Below, one piece after another: positions 44,124 to 53,492 of a stretch of 64,000 bases of DNA. Under the pieces are notes generated by a model. That model was given only the letters and a program-made list of their open reading frames with translations. It made no database searches and had not been told where the DNA came from. Source of the DNA: Deltaproteobacteria bacterium UBA6601 (GTDB lineage Bacteria > Myxococcota_A > UBA796 > UBA9615); NCBI GenBank assembly GCA_002433485.1, contig DJIF01000092.1:15078-79077 (forward strand). Direction: 5' to 3'. Made by a program: the position numbers and the translations under genes. How positions within the stretch are numbered: position 1 is the first letter of the stretch; each line of letters opens with the position of its first letter.

Positions 44124-45459
44124 CGCCGCCACCCATCACCTCAGCCTCATCTCCAGTCAACTCAATCGCTACCCTACCCTTCCCCCCATAAAGGAGGAAG
44201 ATCTGCAACTTGGGAAAGCCCAGATCGGCCAGCGGGCGATCCACAAAGCGCTCCATCACCCGCAACGCCCGCTTGTAGTCTGGTCGCGCTTCATTACCGC
44301 ACTGACGGCAGCTGAGGTCGAGGTTGAGCCCCCTGCGCGGGTAGAAGTACTCACCTCGCCAATTACAGCCGTGACAATAAAGCTCATGGATGAGATCAAA
44401 GCCCAGCCGCAGCGACACAGCCTTTACATCGACCTCGAGCAACTCAGCGGCACGCTCAAGCAGCTGCCGGAGCGTGGTCCCCGTCGCGGTAAAGGCGGGT
44501 TCCTCGTGAATTTCACCCCAGTGCTCGTGGCCCGCACAGCCTGCGACCCGGCGACGCAGCTGAGTTTCCAAATAGGGATCAGCCCCACCAAAATAAAACT
44601 GCGCTCCAAACGGCATCTCCAGCTGCTCGGGCGGAGAATCCATCCGGGCATGATGAAGGAGCTTGAGCGCCTCCTGAGCCAACATGGCACCGCTCATGGC
44701 CGCAGAAAGGGGCGAGGTTGGCTGCCGCTGAATCTCCTTGATGGCCTCGGCCAGCGGCGCGCAGCTCGGAGCGTAAGGGAGATGCTGCTGATAGCGCATA
44801 GCGTCGTCCATAGTGCACTCATAGCAGGGCCCACCGGCGGGATCCCAGCAGGCTACCCGCCAGCTGAGCTCACCAATACCGGCATCCAGCCATGGCTTAC
44901 CAAGGGCGGCTGCAATCCGATTAAAGCCAACCCTGGCATCCACCGAGTCCACCACCGAGGTGAGGACGTCCATGCGGCGATAGACCCCCATGCCAATGTC
45001 GTAGCGAATGTCCCCACTGATAGGCCGCAGCCGCAGCTCGGGGTCCATGAGCGCGAGACGCTCAGCGGCCACCTCTACTTTGGGACGGCCGACATCAGTG
45101 GGCCGAAAAAGCACCGACTTGGCCAGGTTGCTGAAGTCGATATCGTCAAAGTCGGCAAACCACAACTCACCGACCCCGAGCAAGGCGAAGTTCTTCAGCA
45201 CTTCGTTGCCGAGGGCGCCCGCCCCGGCACAGAAGATTCGGCCTTCACGCACCACATCCTCGCGGAAGTGAGCCATAAGCTTATAGATGGCAAAACGATC
45301 GTCGGAGTCATACTCCATGCGCCGAAAGTCACGCTCACCAAAGGTGAGGTCGACCACACCGTCAGCATCCACCGTCAGCCCCTCGTCGGGGTCTTCAGGG
45401 ATCTCATTGCCCTCGTCATCCAGGGCTACAACGATGATCTCTTCTTCTTCGTCGCTCAT
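44116..45459 (-). CDS. E1-like (ThiF/MoeB fold) ubiquitin-activating enzyme
   Basis: A Rossmann-type adenylation domain begins with GAGALG (78-83), then FADFDDIDFSNLAKS (ThiF D-x-D..SNL region), the conserved Lys127 (GRPKVEVA) and VVDSVDARVGFN. PCYEC (211-215) equals the zinc motif PCYxC of ThiF/MoeB, and Cys233 sits where the thioester Cys of ThiF lies, before the helix AMLAQEALKLL. The C-terminal half adds a helical part and a zinc ribbon CHGC...CRQC (362-387), not seen in ThiF. It should adenylate the ubiquitin-like C-terminus. It lies 44 bp downstream of an injection-system gene in the same direction. Confidence 0.92.
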   Translation of the reverse strand: MSDEEEEIIVVALDDEGNEIPEDPDEGLTVDADGVVDLTFGERDFRRMEYDSDDRFAIYKLMAHFREDVVREGRIFCAGAGALGNEVLKNFALLGVGELWFADFDDIDFSNLAKSVLFRPTDVGRPKVEVAAERLALMDPELRLRPISGDIRYDIGMGVYRRMDVLTSVVDSVDARVGFNRIAAALGKPWLDAGIGELSWRVACWDPAGGPCYECTMDDAMRYQQHLPYAPSCAPLAEAIKEIQRQPTSPLSAAMSGAMLAQEALKLLHHARMDSPPEQLEMPFGAQFYFGGADPYLETQLRRRVAGCAGHEHWGEIHEEPAFTATGTTLRQLLERAAELLEVDVKAVSLRLGFDLIHELYCHGCNWRGEYFYPRRGLNLDLSCRQCGNEARPDYKRALRVMERFVDRPLADLGFPKLQIFLLYGGKGRVAIELTGDEAEVMGGGDG

Positions 45460-45503
45460 CTACCTCACGTCCGCTTCGATTCGCGGTGTCAATCGGCCCA
45501 GGC

Positions 45504-46463
45504 CTACTCCTCGTCGACCTCTTCGTAGAAGATTCCGCGAATGTTCTCGCGGTCCTTGCCGGCCGCCTTGCTGGCACCTTGGAGAGCCTTGTTCATCCAG
45601 TCGAGCCGCAGATCGAGCTTGTCGGACTTGGGACGGTTCTTCTGGATCTTGGTGACAGCTTGCCAGCTGGTCTTAAAGTGAGGAGCGAGCCCCTTCTTGG
45701 AGTCCTCCTTGCGGACCCCACGCAGGAATAAATGCGAGCGTTCCATGAGGGCACTGAACATATCGCACAGCGCGCTCTCCGCAATGTTCTCACTGACCAG
45801 GCGCGACTCAGCAGTGACCAGGGTCTGCAGGTACAGGTGCGCCCGCACATCCGCGACCGGCTTCTGCTCGACCAGGAAGGACTTCATCATCAGCTCGATG
45901 CTGGCATCAACAAACTCCCGTAGCCGGTTGCGTAGATTGGTGATGTCCTCTGGCTCGGGTGCGGTCGCATGACTGACGTACCGAAGGTCAACACTACCCT
46001 CGACCTTGTGACCGTCACTGACCCGAATCCGACCCACCTCAACTGCCGACTGGACCTCCTTCTCGTTAAAGATAATCTTGAAGCCCTCAACGGTACGGGT
46101 CTCCTGCCTTTCGGTTGAGTTGTAGGCCTGCCGCTTGCTGGCGGCATCGTCATTCTCGCTGTAGGTCAGGAAAACCATGTACTTGCCTGGCTTGTCCGGA
46201 ACTACTTCGGAGCGCGCTCCGTCGGGAACCACAATGTCATGGCCATCCAGGTCAATGGCATAACCTTCGGCGATCTCAATGCAGTCGCCTTCAGCGGTCT
46301 GGACAACCTCAGGCTTAAGGCCATGAACCACACCGGCACCGTGCAGATAGATGTTTTGCAGGCGGCGCTTCCACAAGTGGTACTCCTGCTCGTCTCGCAG
46401 GTCGATGTCCGAAAGGCACATGCCCTCAAAGGGACGCATTCTCTTGTTATGTACAGCTTCCAT
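45504..46463 (-). CDS. CIS-associated protein with LHGAGVVHGL motif, unknown function
   Basis: The N-terminus (SDIDLRDEQEYHLWKRRLQN, then YLHGAGVVHGLKPEV) is of a kind I associate with other contractile injection loci, where an LHGWGVVCGL-like version occurs. A beta-rich segment (AEGYAIDLDGHDIVVPDG) follows and the C-terminal 150 residues are helical. It lies between the tail protein (20 bp) and the E1-like gene (44 bp), forming the junction of the injection and ubiquitin-like parts. Its structural place (collar, baseplate periphery or fibre mount) is not known. Confidence 0.65.
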   Translation of the reverse strand: MEAVHNKRMRPFEGMCLSDIDLRDEQEYHLWKRRLQNIYLHGAGVVHGLKPEVVQTAEGDCIEIAEGYAIDLDGHDIVVPDGARSEVVPDKPGKYMVFLTYSENDDAASKRQAYNSTERQETRTVEGFKIIFNEKEVQSAVEVGRIRVSDGHKVEGSVDLRYVSHATAPEPEDITNLRNRLREFVDASIELMMKSFLVEQKPVADVRAHLYLQTLVTAESRLVSENIAESALCDMFSALMERSHLFLRGVRKEDSKKGLAPHFKTSWQAVTKIQKNRPKSDKLDLRLDWMNKALQGASKAAGKDRENIRGIFYEEVDEE

Positions 46464-46483
46464 CTTCTCTCTCCGAACTCGGC

Positions 46484-47548
46484 TCAGCCGAGGAGGCAGA
46501 CCCTACCCAAGGCAGAGTTCGCGGTCACGCCTCCCGCAGCGGTCAGCACAAGACCGTTATGGGCGACTTCTTCGTCCTTGAAACAAATGACAAAATTGAG
46601 GTGAGCGGGGCGCTCATGCTGGAGGATTCGCACCACCTGCTCCAGAAGTTCTCCGATGCGATCCCGATAGCGCCGCAGCAGGGTATCGCGATTCTCGAGC
46701 ACCACTGTGAAGTACTCCTCACGAGAAAACCGCGGGGAGACCAACAGATGCTCACCAGCATGAGTAACAAAAGGCAGCGAGGTGGCATCAGCCAGAGCTT
46801 CGTCGGGCCGTGACAGGGCACAGTTGCCAAGCTCCATGGGCTGAGGCCCACGCCTGGGGGTGATCTCAACTTCAAGCCCGGTAAGGGTCTTGAGTACCTC
46901 CTTGAGACCATGTTCTGTACCTCGCCACTTAAACAGCTCAACCGCTCGCCGCAGGAAAATACGACGACGAGTTACCGGGATGCGCTCATCGAGGGTGAAG
47001 TCCAGCCAGGACGCCAGCCAGGGCAGGAAGCGCGACTCCATTCGTACCGGGTCAACCACCAGGTCACGACCGGAAACTCTGCTGTCCACCGGCTGGGAGA
47101 GGGTCTGAAAGATCAGCAAAAAGCGCCGCAGGAAGTCAGCCCGGGAGACAGCTCCGCCACCGCTGACCTCATCCTGAACACCACGCGAATACATCTGCGG
47201 CAGAAACTGCCCATAGCCGCGAGTCGCAACCAACAACGAGACCACATCTCGAGGCTCGAGACTGGCGTGACTGATCACCCTGCCCTCGCGGGAGAAGTGG
47301 ACTTCATCCACGCTGTTACCGAGTCGAACGATGGTAGGTGCCGTGCCGCCGCGGGGACGGATCTTCACGCCGATGATGCGACCTTCCAGTTGCCGTTTGA
47401 CCTCAGATACGTACTCGACCTGACAGGGATTGCCCAAGACATGCCGAACAATGGCCAGGCCATCTTCAGCGGCAAGCTGTTCCTTGAGAATCTGGGTGAG
47501 GGTGTCGAGATGCTGCACGAGTTCGCCTACTCCATCCAATCCCAGCAC
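46484..47548 (-). CDS. Phage-tail-like baseplate protein (tail protein I / Afp12-like)
   Basis: The central part has WLDFTLDERIPVTRRRIF and AVELFKWRGTEHGLKEVL, followed by TGLEVEI. This is the conserved core of tail protein I-type baseplate proteins found after the baseplate J gene in injection systems. In that family it bridges the baseplate wedge and fibres. It is 354 residues. It follows the baseplate J gene by 24 bp, the usual order. Confidence 0.8.
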   Translation of the reverse strand: MLGLDGVGELVQHLDTLTQILKEQLAAEDGLAIVRHVLGNPCQVEYVSEVKRQLEGRIIGVKIRPRGGTAPTIVRLGNSVDEVHFSREGRVISHASLEPRDVVSLLVATRGYGQFLPQMYSRGVQDEVSGGGAVSRADFLRRFLLIFQTLSQPVDSRVSGRDLVVDPVRMESRFLPWLASWLDFTLDERIPVTRRRIFLRRAVELFKWRGTEHGLKEVLKTLTGLEVEITPRRGPQPMELGNCALSRPDEALADATSLPFVTHAGEHLLVSPRFSREEYFTVVLENRDTLLRRYRDRIGELLEQVVRILQHERPAHLNFVICFKDEEVAHNGLVLTAAGGVTANSALGRVCLLG

Positions 47549-47572
47549 TGAGCCACGAGTTCCACCCTTGAA

Positions 47573-50500
47573 CTAATCCAGGTCGACCATGACGGTCGGA
47601 GAACCGGCCAGATAGAAGAGCTGAACCGGTCGTCCACGACGCGGCAGGGAGCGCTGAGCCCCGGCAGGAGCCCCTGGACGCGCGGCACGCAGGACCTGGC
47701 AGTCCTCAACGTGACGGATCTCAGCAATCTCCTTGAGGATGTGCTGCATGTCCTGGCTACGGGGCACCTCTCCAAAAGGCCAGCCTGTGCCCTGCACCCC
47801 GCCGATATAGGGGTCCAGGAATCGGGTAATCCAGGCCTCGGCCCGCTCGCGCACTCCAGAGGGGTTGGTGCCCGGCTGAAGCAGGCAGCGCATATCCACA
47901 TGAATGGGAATCAGCTCGGCCATCTGCACCCGCACCTCGGTATTGACCAGACAGCGCGCTGCTACGTACTCCTGAACGGCACGCAGCAAGCCGATCTCTT
48001 CAGCGTCGGGGATCTCACCAGTCTTGGGGTCCCGCTTAGGAAGTACAGCCAGCCGAACCACCCAGGGGTCGTCCTCCGGATCCTTGAAACCATGACAGCG
48101 GGCCAACATCCCGGAGGCCTCAGCAGCAATCACCTCGAAGTCCTCGATGGTCACCGCTCGAGTCCGCCCGGTAAGGGCCTTGGGCGCACGTCGCGTCAAG
48201 TCCTCAACGCTCTCTACGTCGCGTCCGCCAGTAGCGGGGAACGGATTAAAGACCGTAACTTGACTACCAAAACTGGGACAGACCGAGATGCTCTCTGCTG
48301 GGACATTGCCCACCCGGCCGTCGGTGGTGAAGTAATGCTCCACCACGATGTTGTGGGTTCCGGCCTTGGGGATGGCGCCGTGCACTCCATCACCAAAACG
48401 AATACTGGAACGTACCGGGTCCATTGCGTAGCTGGAGTCATGCCGACCAGCATCCCGAAGGTCATCATCCAGACTCAGTTGCCAGTGAAGTTCTTCCTGC
48501 TGGTCGCCTTCCTCTTCGACCCGCACCGACACAAAAGACTCCTTGTGGAGATCCACGGGCAGGGAGTTGAGGACCTCAGTGTGAGGAATCACAGCAGGCT
48601 CATGGAGCAACTGCAGAGTCTGATTGGGCACCCCATAGGCACTGAACTTCTCGAGTTCTCGGCGCTGCAGATTGCACACCTCTGCCGCATTCAGCATGAC
48701 ATGGGTAAGGCGTGGGTAACGGATCGGCCCGATGGAGCCATCTGCACGCCGCACCGCGTCCGGCAACTTGCAGCGAATCCAGCGAATGGAATCGTGCTTT
48801 TCCTCACCGCCGAGTTGAGGGATCATCAGGCGCAGGAAGCCACTACCCCGGAAGTCAAAGCTGGTGGGGATGTAGCGCATCGTCCGCCACTGCTGACCGT
48901 CCAGATACTCCCATTGTGCAGTGCGCTCACTGCCCCGGATCGGCTGACCCGTCATGCGGAAGTAGACGCTGAACTCGGTGCCCAGGGGCAGGTCCCGGTC
49001 AAAGGCCAGATACACCGAGCGGCCCTTCTCGTGGGTCTCTACGGGCCGCAACCACGGGAACTGGGTGATCTTCTTGCTGCTGATGGAATGGGAGACCAGC
49101 GGCCGGATCGAGGTAAAGCGTGGGTTCGGGATGTTCTCATTGACCCCAATGGCCTCAAAGTCATGCAGCACATGCCGGTACCAATCCTCGCCTTCTGGAG
49201 CTTTACGCCGCCTCCCGCCACCGCGGTGTTGAACACGAATTCCGAACAGCTGGGGGAAGTAGTGGACGTCCTGCTGGATCATGATGGAGGACTTCTCAGT
49301 TGGGGCAGAGTCCCCCTTCTTAGTGGCCTTGGCTGTCTGCGTCTGACCGACGTTCACTTCCTCCTTGTCGGTCAGGTCGCTGTGGCACAGCACCATGCGC
49401 AACCAATAGGTCTCATGACCATTGATCTCGACCGGCGTGATCCCCTTGAATTGCTTGGGCGGCTGAAACCCAAGCCGAACCGTAAAGCACTGATCCTCAT
49501 CGGAGTAGGTCGGCTGCATATCAGCAAAACAGAACTCCTGGAACTTATTGCCGTCATCATCCTCCAGCTTGACCGGATTCCAACGATTCTTGGCCCGGTA
49601 CTGAAGCTTGAAGGAGTAGCGCCTAAGATCGTCCTCAAGACCCCACTCGCCAGCCCGGGGATACTTGTAGTTCTTGAAGTAATAGTTGAACTCAAACAGC
49701 ACCCGCTCAACGGTGTCCTCAAACACGTCACTGCCGATGTAGAGAGCGTGATTCTCGGCCGGACCAATGTTGAACTCGCTGTTGGAATAGGGCTCAATTG
49801 GCGGACTCTCCAGCGAGACCTGCTCAAGACGATTGATGTCCGGGCCCTTGAGGAGTTCCATCTTGATCTGCCGCTCAAGGGATACAACCAGTTCGCCCTC
49901 ATCGGTAATCGCGGCCAGATCTACGGCGCGGCTCCGACTCGCCTGAAAGCGCGGCGGCGCCGCCGCATCAGCAGGTAACGGACCATTGATCCAGGCATCC
50001 AGGCCGCGCACGGTGAGGTTTCGCTCAGGCAGCTCGGCCCAGCGCCCATCTTCGGTGAAATAAAACCACTGCAGACCGGGCACATAGGTCGGTGCCACCC
50101 GCAGCGACAGCCGCGGAAAGCGAATGATCAGCGCCTCTCGGGCTCCAGGGCGAATCGCCTCGGTGAAGCTGAACTCCAGGGTGTTGTCACCAGCGAGAGT
50201 GACCAGCAGCTCCATGGGATGGGAGTCGCCACGCCGTGGCCGGAAGCGCCCCTTGGGGTGCTCGCGAATCAACTCCAGGTAGTACTTCTCGAAGTCGAGT
50301 TCACCGCGAACCCAGTACTGGGCGAGGTTGCGCCCATCATCACTGACCAGCTGGGCCTGCTCCTGGGACCACTTAGCGATAGGCAGCTGCGGGTCGATGC
50401 CGGCAACCGCAAGATTGCGCGAGTCGGGCCACTCCTCCCAGGCCCCATCGACCCGATACTGCCAGCGGAAGAACTTCTGCAGATCAAAGAGCTTGCCGGT

Positions 50501-51181
50501 CTCATTGCCCTTAAGCTCGATGTGGAGGGTGACCTCCTCCTCCGTATGCAGTCGCTCTAGCAGGTTATGGCCGATGTAGAGGAACTGGTCATAAATATTG
50601 GCCCGCAGATTATTCCGGTCCGGGTCCGGCTCCAACAGAGCGAGACCAGCGCTGTCCCCGGCTTTCTCGCCCAGCTCATAGACCGGTGGCTGTTCGGGGT
50701 CGGCCTCCATGATCCGCTCAATGGCGAGGATCTCGCGCGCCGAGTCCGAGTCACCCTCGACCCGAATTCCAACGATCCGCTCCAGCCTCGGACTACAGAC
50801 GGTGACATCCCTACAGGTCAGGAACTTGATCTCATCAACATCCTCAGTCTGCTCGGTGGCAACCTCTGTCAGTCGGGGAACCATGACCGGAGCGCGTCGG
50901 TCGTTGAGCTTCTGAAAGGACACCAGACTGGTCGCGGGCAGCGCAGCACCCTGTCGCTCACCGATAAAGTTGAGAAAGTGAATGTAGGTGCTGTCAGGAA
51001 CCCGATTGAGGCGATAGATGACCATCTCGGTCATCCAGGCAAAGAGCTGTACCAGAGTGATCCCGGGATCGCTGTCGTTGTAGTTGGTCCACTCAGGGCA
51101 ATAGACCGGGATCAACTGTTTTGCGCGCTCGACGATCTCGGCGTAGGTGAGATCGTCAAGATCCGGCGACTCAATCGGCAT
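47573..51181 (-). CDS. Baseplate J-like assembly protein (gp6/Afp11-type)
   Basis: I chose the ATG at 51181 (MPIESPDLDDLTY), because the family start with CPEWTNYNDSDPGITLVQLFAW follows closely; an upstream start would add unrelated residues from the gp25 frame. The 1202-residue product has the Baseplate_J signature SIRFGDGVHGAIPKAGT and the AVTIEDFEVIAAEASG region near the C-terminus. It forms the wedge ring of the baseplate. It overlaps the gp25-like gene by 11 bp. Confidence 0.93.
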   Translation of the reverse strand: MPIESPDLDDLTYAEIVERAKQLIPVYCPEWTNYNDSDPGITLVQLFAWMTEMVIYRLNRVPDSTYIHFLNFIGERQGAALPATSLVSFQKLNDRRAPVMVPRLTEVATEQTEDVDEIKFLTCRDVTVCSPRLERIVGIRVEGDSDSAREILAIERIMEADPEQPPVYELGEKAGDSAGLALLEPDPDRNNLRANIYDQFLYIGHNLLERLHTEEEVTLHIELKGNETGKLFDLQKFFRWQYRVDGAWEEWPDSRNLAVAGIDPQLPIAKWSQEQAQLVSDDGRNLAQYWVRGELDFEKYYLELIREHPKGRFRPRRGDSHPMELLVTLAGDNTLEFSFTEAIRPGAREALIIRFPRLSLRVAPTYVPGLQWFYFTEDGRWAELPERNLTVRGLDAWINGPLPADAAAPPRFQASRSRAVDLAAITDEGELVVSLERQIKMELLKGPDINRLEQVSLESPPIEPYSNSEFNIGPAENHALYIGSDVFEDTVERVLFEFNYYFKNYKYPRAGEWGLEDDLRRYSFKLQYRAKNRWNPVKLEDDDGNKFQEFCFADMQPTYSDEDQCFTVRLGFQPPKQFKGITPVEINGHETYWLRMVLCHSDLTDKEEVNVGQTQTAKATKKGDSAPTEKSSIMIQQDVHYFPQLFGIRVQHRGGGRRRKAPEGEDWYRHVLHDFEAIGVNENIPNPRFTSIRPLVSHSISSKKITQFPWLRPVETHEKGRSVYLAFDRDLPLGTEFSVYFRMTGQPIRGSERTAQWEYLDGQQWRTMRYIPTSFDFRGSGFLRLMIPQLGGEEKHDSIRWIRCKLPDAVRRADGSIGPIRYPRLTHVMLNAAEVCNLQRRELEKFSAYGVPNQTLQLLHEPAVIPHTEVLNSLPVDLHKESFVSVRVEEEGDQQEELHWQLSLDDDLRDAGRHDSSYAMDPVRSSIRFGDGVHGAIPKAGTHNIVVEHYFTTDGRVGNVPAESISVCPSFGSQVTVFNPFPATGGRDVESVEDLTRRAPKALTGRTRAVTIEDFEVIAAEASGMLARCHGFKDPEDDPWVVRLAVLPKRDPKTGEIPDAEEIGLLRAVQEYVAARCLVNTEVRVQMAELIPIHVDMRCLLQPGTNPSGVRERAEAWITRFLDPYIGGVQGTGWPFGEVPRSQDMQHILKEIAEIRHVEDCQVLRAARPGAPAGAQRSLPRRGRPVQLFYLAGSPTVMVDLD

Positions 51182-51578
51182 TGAAGAACTCCTGCAACTG
51201 GACCAGATGCACCAGGTTTTGGTGATTGTTGGACTTACGCACCGTGTACTCGATGAACAGACGGACCTGATTTTGATTCTGCGGATCAGCTTCGGCACGC
51301 ACCGAGTCAACGTCGATGCGCGGTTCCCAGCGGCTCAAGGCTGCACGAACCATGCTCTCGGCCCGATGCCGGGTCCCAGCCGAATTGGTCGCGAAGATAA
51401 GATCCTGCAGTGGGCAGCCAAACTCCGGCAGCATCTGGCGCTCCCCCGGCTGCGTATTGAGCACAATCTGGATGGACTCAGCGATGTTCTGCTCATGAAC
51501 AGAGAGGCCGACTCCCGCACCGTCCTCTCGAGGACGCACGGGAAAGCTCCAACCTCGACCGAGAAACTCCCTGCTCAC
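51171..51578 (-). CDS. gp25-like baseplate wedge protein
   Basis: A 135-residue gp25-family protein: FLGRGWSFPV at the start, NIAESIQIVLNTQPGERQML, PEFGCPLQDLIF and SRWEPRIDVDSV. gp25 caps the wedge and primes sheath assembly in phage T4, type VI systems and extracellular injection systems. It sits just before baseplate J, as in most such loci. Confidence 0.93.
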   Translation of the reverse strand: MSREFLGRGWSFPVRPREDGAGVGLSVHEQNIAESIQIVLNTQPGERQMLPEFGCPLQDLIFATNSAGTRHRAESMVRAALSRWEPRIDVDSVRAEADPQNQNQVRLFIEYTVRKSNNHQNLVHLVQLQEFFNAD

Positions 51579-51715
51579 ACTCTCTCCTCAAGTAAGCTAC
51601 GGCAAAGCTCAGCGAAGCCCTTGCTCAACTCCCGGAAAGAACGCTGCTTAACGCCCAATCCAGGGAGCAGAATTGTGCTGTAAGACCACGCTCTCTGCAA
51701 GGGCCTGCAGGGCTT

Positions 51716-52762
51716 TCAGTCGCCCTTGCCCTCCGTATTGGCACAGAACTCAAAGTCGGTCACATAGCCCATCTTGCCAATGGAGTGCCGAGTTGCGGTC
51801 ACATAGTAAGAACCACTGTAGTCGCCAAACTGCTTCAGGGTCACGGTCGCGCCTGGCTTGATGTCAGGATTACCGCGACAACGACCACTGCCGGTAAGGA
51901 ACTGACTCGCCGCACCGCCGAGCAAGGCAGCTGCAAGGTCATTAGCTTCGCCCTGATTGGCCACCGGGTAGCTGGTGACGTAAGCCTTGCTGCCACCAAA
52001 GGCAGCCTCCGCCAGTTCGATGCCAAACTTCTTGCCGCAGCCCTTACTCAGCTTGCCCTTGTCTGCTTTGCCCACAATCTCTTTCTTCTGAAAGATGTCC
52101 CAGCCGCGCACCACGACCTCGCCGACCTGGCCCAAGGCATTGAGTCGCATACGCAGGTCCATCACCTCGATTCCCCAGGTGAGCTCGACCTCCTTAGCGC
52201 CACCGGCCGCCGGCTTCACAAAATGGAGCTTCTTGTCCAGCACATAAAGTTCATAGTGATTGCGTCGAGCCAGGTACTTGAGGAACTCAGCATCGCTGAG
52301 GTTGTTCTGCAGGGTGTACTTGTGTTTCTCAGAGGTGGAATCAACCTTGGTCTGGAGTCCCAGCTCGTCGGCAATGGACTTCACGATGTCGGAGTCCTTC
52401 TTATCCTCCCAGAATCGGATCGCGGTGCCACGCTTGAAGCGATGAAGGCGATCCATTCCTCGAACGGTAAGACTGCCCGGGGCTCCCTCGGGCCAGGCAG
52501 GCTCCAGGCTCACTGCCTCGCCCAGGAACAGGGTTTTTACTTCATCGGCATAACCGAGATCCACAGAGATGGCGTCACCAATGGAATGGCGCTTGCCGGA
52601 AAGGACGCCGCGCGAGGCGTCGTCAAAGCGCAGCGCGCACATATCGAGTTTGTCGACTTCCAGGTCAATGACGATGGACACCACTTCCGTGCCTTCACTG
52701 GCCTTGATGGTCTCATCGTCGATGGTAATCGACCAATCGACGTACTGGTCGGCGTCGGCCAT
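51716..52762 (-). CDS. gpD/gp27-like baseplate hub protein
   Basis: The N-terminal half has two beta-barrel-type domains found in phage late control protein D, gp27 and the VgrG N-terminus: VDLGYADEVKTLFLGEAV, LTVRGMDRLHRFKRG, IVKSIADELGL and DAEFLKYLARRNHYELYV. A downstream part (ITVRG-like and PGATVTLKQFGDYSGSYYV) resembles the gp27 tail. The OB-fold and needle are on separate spike genes at the 5' end of the block, unlike the fused VgrG. It adapts the six-fold tube to the three-fold spike. Confidence 0.9.
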   Translation of the reverse strand: MADADQYVDWSITIDDETIKASEGTEVVSIVIDLEVDKLDMCALRFDDASRGVLSGKRHSIGDAISVDLGYADEVKTLFLGEAVSLEPAWPEGAPGSLTVRGMDRLHRFKRGTAIRFWEDKKDSDIVKSIADELGLQTKVDSTSEKHKYTLQNNLSDAEFLKYLARRNHYELYVLDKKLHFVKPAAGGAKEVELTWGIEVMDLRMRLNALGQVGEVVVRGWDIFQKKEIVGKADKGKLSKGCGKKFGIELAEAAFGGSKAYVTSYPVANQGEANDLAAALLGGAASQFLTGSGRCRGNPDIKPGATVTLKQFGDYSGSYYVTATRHSIGKMGYVTDFEFCANTEGKGD

Positions 52763-52774
52763 GGTCCTCTAACC

Positions 52775-53449
52775 TCAGCGGATTCGCGGCACCCGCAGCA
52801 CCGTTCCCGGGGCTACGTTGCGCGGATCCTCAATGTTGTTGGCCGCGGCGATGGGTCGCCACAACGCGGCGTCATCGTAATGAGAATAAGCGATCGACTG
52901 CAGCGTATCGCCCGGCTGAACCCGGTAAGCCTTCTCGTGGTCGGGCGACTGCATCTTGCTGCGGTCCGTGAGCATCTTCTCCGTGGCGAACTCGCTCAGG
53001 CTCACCTTCATCTCTGCGCGAACCGGCACACCTTCCGCGTTGAACATCTTGTAAGTGGTGTTGAAGGAGGTCAGCACCCAGACCAACTCATGACTGCCCT
53101 TGACCGTCATGCTACCGCCCCAGGTAAAGGTCAGCTTGGGCGGCTCGTGGCTCTCCCCGTCCACCAGGCAGAGGTCCTCAAGCTCGCGCGTCTGATCGCG
53201 CACATCATCACCGGCCTCGTAGGTGTCGAAGAACAGGGTCATCTCCAGCTTCATGGCCCCGCCGCCCTTCCACTCGGTCAGGGGCACGTCGTACTTGTGT
53301 TCGCCGTCGGTCTTTGACCAGTCTGAACTCTTAGACAGCGAGTACGACTCTGGGTTGAACTGCACCTCGATCTTGGTGCCGGTGGCCGACGGCTTACTGT
53401 TCTTCTCCACCTTGACGACAGTGAAGTAGGCCTTCTGTGGACTGCTCAT
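52775..53449 (-). CDS. LysM-domain baseplate protein (gp53/Afp7-like)
   Basis: The N-terminal 165 residues show the pattern of tail proteins beside the hub gene (IEVQFNPESYSLSK, LEMTLFFDTYEAGDDV). Residues 178-224 form a LysM fold (YRVQPGDTLQSIAYSHYDD, then AANNIEDPRNVAPGTVLRVP). In injection systems this protein ties baseplate wedges to the hub. It lies 12 bp before the hub gene. A cytoplasmic structural role is expected despite the LysM name. Confidence 0.9.
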   Translation of the reverse strand: MSSPQKAYFTVVKVEKNSKPSATGTKIEVQFNPESYSLSKSSDWSKTDGEHKYDVPLTEWKGGGAMKLEMTLFFDTYEAGDDVRDQTRELEDLCLVDGESHEPPKLTFTWGGSMTVKGSHELVWVLTSFNTTYKMFNAEGVPVRAEMKVSLSEFATEKMLTDRSKMQSPDHEKAYRVQPGDTLQSIAYSHYDDAALWRPIAAANNIEDPRNVAPGTVLRVPRIR

Positions 53450-53492
53450 CGCGGGCTCCTGTTCGCGGTGCTACACGGTGGGGGGTTGCGGG

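Noticed and set aside
44371..45528. 385-residue plus-strand open frame opposite the E1-like gene
   Set aside because: The minus strand carries full E1 motifs; this frame shows no motif.
47711..49978. 755-residue plus-strand open frame opposite the baseplate J gene
   Set aside because: No family resemblance, and the opposite strand encodes a clear baseplate protein across the same span; GC-rich codon bias explains the open frame.
51785..53317. 510-residue plus-strand open frame opposite hub and LysM genes
   Set aside because: It spans two well-supported genes and their junction; composition is that of an antisense shadow.
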